Positions 1-6,514 of a stretch of 64,000 nt of DNA are shown here, in pieces. Within the stretch, counting starts at the first letter, position 1; each line of letters begins with the position of its first letter. The position numbers and the translations under genes are program-made. The notes under the pieces are model-generated. The model had not been told where the DNA came from. It saw only the letters and a list, made by a program, of their open reading frames with translations, and did not search any database. The DNA comes from Erysipelothrix rhusiopathiae (lineage in GTDB: Bacteria; Bacillota_I; Bacilli_A; Erysipelotrichales; Erysipelotrichaceae), in NCBI RefSeq assembly GCF_900637845.1, contig NZ_LR134439.1, positions 1,302,001 through 1,366,000 of the forward strand, written 5' to 3'.

Positions 1-53
1 TGTATACCGGCTATAAATCTCGAAGCATCTAAGCGTTTGTGATTCAAATTCGA

Positions 54-557
54 TTAATTTGGTAAATTTTCCAGCGCGAAATTAGCTTGTTCTTCGGTGA
101 AGTTTTCTCCATGTTCTGATACGAGTTGTTCCCAAATAGAATCACGAGACATGCTCATTCGAGATTGATAAGTTTTTGCTTTCTCCAGAGCATTTTTATT
201 ATAATCTGCTTTGATATTCTCAATGGCATATTGTGCTGCCTCTTCTGGGAAATTTTCTCCATACTCTGAGACTAATTGATCATAAACACCGCGTTCTGAC
301 ATATACATTCGTTCCGCATATTGTTGTCCTTTGATCAAAGCATTTTTATACTCAATCGGTACAGATTCTTTCTCTTTAACTGGCTCAGTTTTTGTTGTTT
401 CTTCTTTTTATTCTTCTTTTGTTTCATCCTTTATATCTTTTTGTGTTTCTTTTGTTGGTTGTGCTACGGTTTCTTCATCTTTGGTACTTTCAGGTGTAGT
501 TGAATTCGCCATGGCAATTCCAAACAACACGATTGAAGTTAATATAAAAAATGGCAT
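54..557 (-). pseudogene. Broken Ltp-family (superinfection-exclusion-like) surface protein
   Basis: The C-terminal part, read from 338 down to 54, has two copies of a roughly 45-residue repeat with the pattern S-x-x-x-[VI]-[YW]-[DE]-QLVSE-[YH]-GENF-x-EE, the host cell surface-exposed lipoprotein (Ltp) repeat. In the same frame further upstream, from an ATG at 557, there is a hydrophobic segment (FFILTSIVLFGIAM) and a Lys/Glu/Thr-rich linker, so the original protein was probably membrane anchored. A TAA at 408-410 interrupts the linker in frame, where a GAA codon would fit the surrounding K-E-E pattern. The ATG at 557 has no clear ribosome site, so the 5' end may also be damaged. Proteins of this family encoded by streptococcal temperate phages block superinfection. 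Function here is inferred from the repeats only. Confidence 0.65.
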
Positions 558-587
558 TTTGTAGGCCAAAGAAAGAGAGTAAAATAT

Positions 588-613
588 AATAAACCACTCG
601 AAAGTGGTTTATT
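588..613. terminator. Inverted repeat, possible bidirectional terminator
   Basis: A perfect 11-bp stem (588-598 with 603-613) encloses a CGAA loop. It lies downstream of the minus-strand nuclease gene and just upstream of the broken Ltp gene. The T tract on the minus side is interrupted, so termination strength is uncertain. Confidence 0.45.
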
Positions 614-634
614 TATAAAATTGGGAGAAACATT

Positions 635-679
635 AAAAAGCTCAAAAAGCTCAAAAAGCTCAAAAAGCTCAAAAAGCTT
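635..679. repeat. Five tandem copies of a 9-nt unit
   Basis: The unit AAAAAGCTC is repeated four times exactly and a fifth time as AAAAAGCTT, head to tail. It lies in the non-coding space between the nuclease gene and the broken Ltp gene. Such a short perfect array is prone to slippage, so copy number may vary between strains. Confidence 0.9.
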
Positions 680-782
680 ATTCCTATAGCCAAATAAGTA
701 TAATAGAGCATTATATCGCAGTTTTTAATAATGATAGTTATAATATCAACACGATTTATTTATTCAATTTGATATATATATA

Positions 783-2837
783 CTATTTTTGTTTTAATAA
801 GTATCTTATTTTACTTTCTAACTTTGCGATTTTTTGTGTCGTGGAATGCTCTAAATTATCAATAATCTCTTTTATTGTTATATCGTCGCATTTATATGAT
901 AATTCAAGTAACATATTTTGGTAATCTTGTTTCAAAACATTTGTTGTTTTAAGTCTTAATATTGGGAGAATAGTGCCTATTTCTTTTTCGCCTAATATAG
1001 TTTCCATTTCCGAGACATTATTTTCACATACGGATAAAGTAATCATCTTCTGAGATTCAATTGGGCCATAAAATTTTTGTGCGGCCTCTAAACATTTTAC
1101 TCCTTCTGGATCATTGTCCCAAATACAGATATATGGTATTGAATAAGTAATGAAATAACTAATATTTTTATATATAGACTGCGCTCCTGTCCCTGGAAAT
1201 ATTCTAACGTCAGAATCCAAATTACAAAACAACTTAAGAAAATATAAATCATAAATACCCTCTACACAAATTACTTTAACATTCTCGGTATACACTTGAT
1301 CATACATAGGTATTCTTAGTGCGTCGTAAACAGCTTCTAATGCATGTGTTCTGTCTTTGTTAGAAATATTTGATTTATAGTTAGTAATATTGCTAACTAT
1401 AATATTTTTATCTTCTTTATGAGCAATTAGAATATTATTAGAAGGAACTATATCTGGGTTCAGTAGTGCTGGAGAATGAGTGGTATAAATAATGTAGTTA
1501 TCTACTGCTTGATATACTAGATTATTTAGAAGTTCGGTCTGGGCAGTAGAGTGTAAATAAGCGCCCGGCTCATCAATCAAAAATATTGTACAATTGGCAT
1601 TTTTTTTATAACTCGGTATAAAATTTGTGTTCATAATAAAGTTATAATACCATATAAAACCTTTGCTCCGACTTGATAATTCTGAAATACTATAACTTAA
1701 TCCTTCTTTGACTTCTACTATTCTGATTGATAATACATTTACATTTCCTTTTTTTTCTTCGTTACTTTCTGGATCGATAAAAGTTTGTGATTCTGTATTT
1801 AGGTCTAATTTAAACTTAATATTTTCTTTATCGGTCTTTAAATCCTTCCAAGCATTTTTAAAAGTATTTGACAAAGTAAGGCTAACGTCTTCTAAAAACA
1901 TGTCCTGATTATTTTTTTCAAGATCGAGCATTTTTGTAATATCAACTTCTTGATTGTAATTTTTAAGACTTACTTGTTTAAAAACGTTATTGAATATTTT
2001 GTACCAGTAATCATTTTTATCATTCAATTGAATTCTACTTTTAGGGGGTTTACTAAATTCATCAATATAGATCAATTGTGGTAACGAAAGCATGACACTT
2101 TTAACGATTTCATCAATAACACTATCATAGTAAGTTTTATCTTCTAATTCTGGAATATTTGAGTTTTCGAGAGTGTAGTAACTTAGTTCTTTTTTACCGT
2201 CTGGAAAAACCCTCGTAATAACATACTCATCTATTTCTAGAAATTGACTCGTTAGGTTTCTAAATACTTTTATAGTTTCTAATTTTTTTAGGCAAATTGT
2301 TAGTATTGAAGCCTCATTTGAATCAAACGAAAGTCGATATTCTTTATACTCCGGATCATTATTTACTGATTCTAAAAGGCTGTTAAATTTTTCGAAAGTT
2401 CCTTTATAAAGTTTCCCTTTTTTTTGAGCTCGAGACTCTTCTATTATCTCTTTAATATCGACCAATTGAGATTCATACGACTCATTGTTTTTAGAAATAT
2501 CGATTATTTTGTTACAATGGTTCTCCACATCTAAATATATCATTTCCATCTGTTCTTCAATGTAAATGATAAAGTAAGGAACTATATTATCTTTAATATG
2601 AAATGATATTTTAGCATCTTTATTGTTTATAACAGAATATTGATTTTTAATTTCGTTAACATGTGATCCATTATTAAGTTCGTCGTTCCCATTATCAAAC
2701 GCATATATTGCTTCTATTATAGTAGTTTTACCTGATTCATTCATACCCACTATAGGGACGATTTTTCGTCCTATAGAAATCCTAACTTTATCAGTGATTC
2801 CTTTGTAATTTTCAATTTCAATTTCTTTAATAATCAT
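783..2837 (-). CDS. OLD-family ATPase/TOPRIM endonuclease, orphan
   Basis: A 684-residue protein with an SMC/RecF-like ATPase followed by a TOPRIM nuclease domain. Walker A is GMNESGKTT (residues 31-39). The segment ELSSRSKGF near residue 385 fits the ABC signature position, and Walker B is FLIDEPGAYLH near 415. The TOPRIM part has its acidic residue in VEGIYD (about 520) and DxD in WDNDPEG (about 575). The start is supported by a strong AAGGAGG site eight bases upstream. No UvrD-like helicase (GajB) or reverse transcriptase lies beside it, so it resembles stand-alone class 1 OLD nucleases rather than Gabija. It is visibly more A+T-rich than the core genes and lies between phage-like remnants, which suggests acquisition. 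A role in phage defence or in phage competition is an inference. Confidence 0.85.
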   Translation of the reverse strand: MIIKEIEIENYKGITDKVRISIGRKIVPIVGMNESGKTTIIEAIYAFDNGNDELNNGSHVNEIKNQYSVINNKDAKISFHIKDNIVPYFIIYIEEQMEMIYLDVENHCNKIIDISKNNESYESQLVDIKEIIEESRAQKKGKLYKGTFEKFNSLLESVNNDPEYKEYRLSFDSNEASILTICLKKLETIKVFRNLTSQFLEIDEYVITRVFPDGKKELSYYTLENSNIPELEDKTYYDSVIDEIVKSVMLSLPQLIYIDEFSKPPKSRIQLNDKNDYWYKIFNNVFKQVSLKNYNQEVDITKMLDLEKNNQDMFLEDVSLTLSNTFKNAWKDLKTDKENIKFKLDLNTESQTFIDPESNEEKKGNVNVLSIRIVEVKEGLSYSISELSSRSKGFIWYYNFIMNTNFIPSYKKNANCTIFLIDEPGAYLHSTAQTELLNNLVYQAVDNYIIYTTHSPALLNPDIVPSNNILIAHKEDKNIIVSNITNYKSNISNKDRTHALEAVYDALRIPMYDQVYTENVKVICVEGIYDLYFLKLFCNLDSDVRIFPGTGAQSIYKNISYFITYSIPYICIWDNDPEGVKCLEAAQKFYGPIESQKMITLSVCENNVSEMETILGEKEIGTILPILRLKTTNVLKQDYQNMLLELSYKCDDITIKEIIDNLEHSTTQKIAKLESKIRYLLKQK

Positions 2838-3580
2838 AAGCCCCTCCTTAAATGAAATATTTTTCTTTTATTACTATTTCACTTCATCTACATTAACTAT
2901 ACACAAATAAATTAATAATATCTATCTCTTATTATTTGATGTTATTAAATAATTGATAGAAACGAATTATTTATTTACTTAATTTCTAGAATTGGAAACA
3001 GTAGATTTAGGATATATGAATTTGATTTTTAACCTTTAATAACCAAATAATGATATATATTAATTTAAATCAATAAAAAATAGGCGGAAATTTTTGAGGA
3101 AGATATCATGAATAATCGAAACAGAATTGTTTCTAAAAGTTTCGCTGTCTTAGATTTACTTTGTCATAATTTTTTATTAAAACTCTAGACTAATAAAGTA
3201 CATTTTACAGTTGTTGTAGATAAATTTTCTTGCTTAAAACTAAGAATTGTTTAGTTATTGACTTAATAATTTATGAACTTAAGAAGATAAACTATAATAT
3301 CGAGAACAAATCACAAAAAAACGAAGGTTATTTGTAATCTATAAGTCAAGAAGATGTTATATTATTGTTTAATAAAAATATGAATTAGAGAATCCATTTT
3401 CATACATTAATTTCGTAGGAATAATAAAACTCTATTTAAGTATTACTTTCACATCTAAAACTGTACAGGTAGCGTGTAAAGATTTGTTCATAGATTATAA
3501 TATCAAACGGGTACTGACATTAATTATGAAGGGCGGACGATGTTGACTGAATTTTTTTGTTGGAGGTTTGAATAATTGAG
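2838..3580. other. A+T-rich non-coding gap
   Basis: About 740 bases with no long reading frame. The only coding hint is a 26-codon frame at 3108-3188 (+) behind a GAGGAAG site; its middle, SKSFAVLDLL, faintly resembles the start of an IclR-type helix-turn-helix, so it could be the remnant of a regulator or chance. The last 20 bases hold a GGAGG (3562-3566) that is oddly placed for the next gene. No tRNA, CRISPR array or insertion-sequence ends were seen. Confidence 0.6.
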
Positions 3581-4663
3581 ATGTCATGTGGATCAATAAA
3601 GGCTGTCATCAGGATATCATTTAAAATACGAACCACAGTGAGTGATTTACATCGTCTCCCTGAATACAATTCCTACGCAAATGGCACTATGAACCCTTAT
3701 CATGACGAGTTTGCACCATTAAGTGTCCAAGGAACCATGAGTGGTTTAAAGAACAAATATGCGCTTGGAAATTGTACCTGGTATGCTTTTGGACGTATGC
3801 TTGAAGTTTTTAAAATTCGTCCAGACTATCCGTGTTGTCGATGGGATGCAAAGCGATGGGGTGACGGTGATGGTGCAGTTCTCAGTGATAAGCCTAAAGT
3901 AGAAGGTATTGTTGTCTTTGGGATACCGGGAGATCCTGATGACTATGGCCATGTTGCTTTTATTGAAAAAATAGAAAATGGACGCACATACTTATCGGAG
4001 TCCGCTTACAGTGAACGAACCAATGGATTCTTATTCAAATATGGACGTAGTATCCAAGATGTGGAACATCAATGGGGTATGAAAGTCATTCGTTACCTTG
4101 CACCCCTTAAACCTGCAACATCTTATGAAGCACCGGTACCAAGTAAGAGCACTAAAGGAAAATATATTAACCTATTACCGCTCAAAGATTATCCACGATA
4201 TGGGACTTATGACATGGGTGTGGTACCAGTTGCTAAGAATATCAGCCACTACATCGAAGTGATGGAACTTGAACCCAATACTGGGATTTCCTATGAGATT
4301 GTAGATTGGGTAAATCCACAAGTTGCATGCATTGAAACACGTGATTTTGGGAAACAACAAATCTTTGTGGATTCAACACGTGCGACGGTAACGGATAAAC
4401 CTGTGGGGCGTATCTATGGAAAGAACTCAAGCAATGTCACAGACTACACAGGGCAAACCCTTGTCATTCATGATTACGCGGGATACGTACCGCTTTATAA
4501 CAAAGACTTTACGTATCAATATCCTGATGGATTAAGTCCTCGTAATCGTGAGTTCAAAATCTTGCGACAAATCGCGGATGGTCATTACATCGTCAACATT
4601 CCTTATGCTGATCCGCAAATTGTAGGGATAAAGTGGCAATCAGGCATTGGATTTAAAGGATAG
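3581..4663 (+). CDS. Phage-type CHAP-domain endolysin
   Basis: A 360-residue protein with a CHAP amidase/endopeptidase domain in its first half: the catalytic Cys is in ALGNCTWYAFGR (about residue 66) and the His in YGHVAFIE (about 125). The second half (about 190-360) has no motif I can name; its position suggests a cell-wall-binding region. There is no signal peptide, as expected for a holin-dependent phage lysin. The next gene, three bases downstream, encodes a small membrane/coiled-coil protein, which gives a lysis-cassette arrangement. The start is doubtful: GGAGG at 3562-3566 is 14 bases before the ATG, while the first roughly 40 residues before the CHAP domain look poorly conserved in character. 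An in-frame ATT at 3575 would be better spaced but is a rare start. No other phage structural genes are visible. Confidence 0.8.
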   Translation: MSCGSIKAVIRISFKIRTTVSDLHRLPEYNSYANGTMNPYHDEFAPLSVQGTMSGLKNKYALGNCTWYAFGRMLEVFKIRPDYPCCRWDAKRWGDGDGAVLSDKPKVEGIVVFGIPGDPDDYGHVAFIEKIENGRTYLSESAYSERTNGFLFKYGRSIQDVEHQWGMKVIRYLAPLKPATSYEAPVPSKSTKGKYINLLPLKDYPRYGTYDMGVVPVAKNISHYIEVMELEPNTGISYEIVDWVNPQVACIETRDFGKQQIFVDSTRATVTDKPVGRIYGKNSSNVTDYTGQTLVIHDYAGYVPLYNKDFTYQYPDGLSPRNREFKILRQIADGHYIVNIPYADPQIVGIKWQSGIGFKG

Positions 4664-4666
4664 ATT

Positions 4667-4897
4667 ATGAGCAATACAGAATTTATTGGATTACTCTTTC
4701 TAGTAGGAATCCCTACAATCGTATCAATCTTCAAACTCTCCGTGTCGATTGCGAAGTTCACGGTATCCGTTGACAACTTACTTGAATGGCAAAAGTCCAA
4801 AGATGATAAAGATGTCGAGCAGGACCGTAGACTGAATGAACATGAGGGACGTTTAGAAAAGATTGAACGTACGAACTTTATTAAAGATAGAATATAG
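4667..4897 (+). CDS. Small membrane-anchored coiled-coil protein, probable phage lysis accessory
   Basis: A 76-residue protein: residues 5-30 form a hydrophobic segment and residues 38-70 are highly charged with heptad character (DDKDVEQDRRLNEHEGRLEK). This layout, directly after an endolysin gene, is like small phage holin-associated or XhlA-type proteins. It could be a holin, a holin partner or an unrelated structural protein; the sequence alone does not decide. The gene starts three bases after the lysin stop and shares its transcript, which ends at the inverted repeat at 4904-4931. Confidence 0.6.
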   Translation: MSNTEFIGLLFLVGIPTIVSIFKLSVSIAKFTVSVDNLLEWQKSKDDKDVEQDRRLNEHEGRLEKIERTNFIKDRI

Positions 4898-4932
4898 AAA
4901 AAAAAGACCACTCTTATTTTAGAGTGGTCTTA
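4897..4932. terminator. Bidirectional terminator between convergent genes
   Basis: An 11-bp perfect stem (4904-4914 with 4921-4931) with a TATTTT loop. A run of A on the left serves the minus-strand gene at 4941-5540, and a T-rich right side serves the lysis genes. Confidence 0.85.
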
Positions 4933-4940
4933 ACTTTTTA

Positions 4941-5540
4941 TTATTTTAAGTATTTTGATGTTTGTTTTGCTTTGATTAGAGCTGAGTTAACTTTTACAAT
5001 CTTTTTTCCTTCGAATATGAGTGTTGATTGGAAACCATGATCATAGTCAACTGTTAGGAAGTTTTGGTTTATTTGTTTTCTTTTTGGCATAGCAAGCGAG
5101 AAAACACCAAATGCCAGCATTCGTGTAGCGCTAATTCTGCTCAGTATTTGCGATTGAGTTTCAATGGCTGTAGCAGTGATGTTTTCTATAGGTATAAACT
5201 CATTACCGTATCTTAGTCCTTTTGAGGTGACGATAATAGGAACATTCTTTTCCTTATTAATAGTACCACCACCTAAGTACCGCAGACTTGTCATTGCATA
5301 AGGTATTTCTCGTTCATCTGGCTCTACGTGTTTTTTCTTTGGCTTATCTCGCTTAGCGACTTTGTCACTAGGTTTATCATTTCGAGCTATCCAAACATAC
5401 GCGGTTGATCCCATACAAATAATACCGAAAATAGCTGCCAATGTTTCACTTTGACCTAGAATTCCATAGAGAATGGAAGCTCCAACCCATATAATCATGG
5501 TAGCGATTAAACGTTCTTTATTACTGTTTGATTTCCACAT
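4941..5540 (-). CDS. Small membrane protein with PH-like C-terminal domain, function unknown
   Basis: A 199-residue protein with two hydrophobic segments near the N-terminus (about 13-32 and 35-52), a Lys/Asp-rich linker (55-80) and a C-terminal part rich in short beta-strand-like segments (about 90-185; for example PIIVTSKGLRYG and FLTVDYDHGFQSTLIFEG). The C-terminal pattern resembles bacterial PH-like domains seen in membrane proteins of Gram-positive bacteria and their phages. A strong TGGAGGGG ribosome site fixes the start at 5540. It lies between the lysis remnant and tRNA-Trp and is transcribed alone. I do not recognise an orthologue and assign no function. Confidence 0.6.
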   Translation of the reverse strand: MWKSNSNKERLIATMIIWVGASILYGILGQSETLAAIFGIICMGSTAYVWIARNDKPSDKVAKRDKPKKKHVEPDEREIPYAMTSLRYLGGGTINKEKNVPIIVTSKGLRYGNEFIPIENITATAIETQSQILSRISATRMLAFGVFSLAMPKRKQINQNFLTVDYDHGFQSTLIFEGKKIVKVNSALIKAKQTSKYLK

Positions 5541-5655
5541 AAAATCCCCTCCATAATTTATATTTTTATTATATTATATTTTCAAATTTGCGAAAAGAAG
5601 AAAAAAGGATAAAATGTGGTGAAATTAATTGATTTTAAGGGTACAAAAAGCACTT

Positions 5656-5676
5656 TGTATGGCAGATGTATGGCAG
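5656..5676. repeat. Tandem 10-nt repeats near tRNA-Trp, possible integrase arm sites
   Basis: TGTATGGCAG occurs twice (5656-5665 and 5667-5676) with an 11-base period, one helical turn, about 55 bases from the 3' end of tRNA-Trp. Spaced short direct repeats next to a tRNA end resemble arm-type sites of tyrosine integrases. No integrase gene is present in the window, so this could be a leftover attachment-site flank. Confidence 0.4.
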
Positions 5677-5690
5677 GAACATTTGTGTGA

Positions 5691-5718
5691 AAATAAAAAA
5701 AGCCACTTAGAAGTGGCT
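5691..5718 (-). terminator. Terminator of tRNA-Trp
   Basis: On the minus strand AGCCACTT pairs with AAGTGGCT around a two-base loop, followed by a T-rich tract (A run at 5691-5700 on the plus strand). It lies 14 bases beyond the tRNA CCA end. Confidence 0.85.
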
Positions 5719-5731
5719 GTAATTGTATTGT

Positions 5732-5805
5732 TGGCAGGGGTAGCAGGACTCGAACCCACATTAACGGTTTTGGAGACCGTTGCTCTACCATTGAACTATA
5801 CCCCT
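5732..5805 (-). tRNA. tRNA-Trp (CCA anticodon)
   Basis: A 74-base cloverleaf on the minus strand. The acceptor stem pairs AGGGGTA (from 5805) with TACCCCT (ending at 5736), the discriminator is G, and CCA is encoded at 5734-5732. The anticodon is CCA (complement of 5771-5773) in loop CTCCAAA, and the T loop has GGTTCGAGTCC. Only a CCA anticodon is seen, in line with TGA being a stop in the nearby genes. Its 3' end adjoins the phage-like island, a typical integration position. Confidence 0.97.
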
Positions 5806-5845
5806 AAAAGGCTTTGCAAGACGTTATTTAACTGACTGCCAACAA

Positions 5846-5874
5846 ATAATACCATAGTCGTATATCAATATCAA
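5846..5874 (-). promoter_or_regulatory. Promoter of tRNA-Trp
   Basis: On the minus strand TTGATA (5874-5869), a 17-base spacer and TATTAT (5851-5846), about 40 bases upstream of the mature tRNA. Confidence 0.65.
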
Positions 5875-5885
5875 TAGGTATTTGA

Positions 5886-5891
5886 TATAAT
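5886..5891 (+). promoter_or_regulatory. -10 element of pyrR
   Basis: TATAAT lies 20 bases before the pyrR ATG, leaving only a short leader. There is therefore no room for the anti-antiterminator/terminator structure that PyrR normally binds. Confidence 0.6.
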
Positions 5892-5911
5892 ATTTCTTGA
5901 GGTGTTAAATT

Positions 5912-6418
5912 ATGAAAACTATAATGGATGAAAGTGCAATTAATCGTTCGCTCATTCGAATGACGCACGAAATTATTGAGAAGAATAAGGGGCTCGATAA
6001 AGTTGTATTGTTAGGAATTGAAACACGTGGTGCAACACTTGCATTTCGTATGGCAAAACTTATGTATCAATTCGAAAATATTAAAGTTCCAGTAGCATCA
6101 CTTGATATCAGTTACTGGCGTGATGACGTGAAAGCATCCGATCAAGCATTCCGCTTACCAATCAGTGTTCAAGATCGTGTTGTGGTGATTGTAGATGATG
6201 TGCTCTTTAAAGGTCGTACGGTTCGTGCGGCGTTGGATGGTATTATCTATAACGGTAGACCTGAACGCGTACAGTTAGCAGTTTTGGTTGATCGTGGTCA
6301 TCGTGAACTGCCAATTCGTGCAGATATTGTTGGTAAGAATATTCCAACATCACTCAATGAAACCGTAAAAGTAAAACTTCGTGAAGATGATTCAGAAGAA
6401 TGTGTGGTCCTTTATTAA
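5912..6418 (+). CDS. pyrR: PyrR, pyrimidine attenuation regulator / uracil phosphoribosyltransferase
   Basis: A 168-residue type I phosphoribosyltransferase. The PRPP-binding loop is VVIVDDVLFKGRTVRAAL (about residues 92-109), and the N-terminal half has the PyrR segment LLGIETRG and the SLDISYWRDD loop. In Bacillus, PyrR binds pyr mRNA in the presence of UMP and ends transcription early, and it also makes UMP weakly from uracil and PRPP. Length is close to the usual 180. GAGGTG provides the ribosome site. The gene stands alone with its own promoter and terminator, with no pyrimidine biosynthesis genes beside it, so its RNA targets must be elsewhere. Confidence 0.93.
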   Translation: MKTIMDESAINRSLIRMTHEIIEKNKGLDKVVLLGIETRGATLAFRMAKLMYQFENIKVPVASLDISYWRDDVKASDQAFRLPISVQDRVVVIVDDVLFKGRTVRAALDGIIYNGRPERVQLAVLVDRGHRELPIRADIVGKNIPTSLNETVKVKLREDDSEECVVLY

Positions 6419-6421
6419 CGA

Positions 6422-6449
6422 ACACCCCATTTTCGGGGTGTCTTTTTTT
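6422..6449 (+). terminator. Terminator after pyrR
   Basis: ACACCCC pairs with GGGGTGT around a six-base loop and is followed by seven T. Confidence 0.93.
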
Positions 6450-6514
6450 GATATTTTCTCTAAATTAGATTATTATTAATACAGTGAATTTAAATGCCAA
6501 AGGAGGCATTCTCA

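Noticed and set aside
783-2837. Gabija, Septu or retron defence system
   Set aside because: No GajB-type helicase, HNH partner or reverse transcriptase is present beside the OLD-like gene.
5582-5835. Two open frames overlapping the tRNA-Trp region on either strand
   Set aside because: They read through the tRNA and its terminator; the peptide patterns are the usual by-product of translating a tRNA gene.
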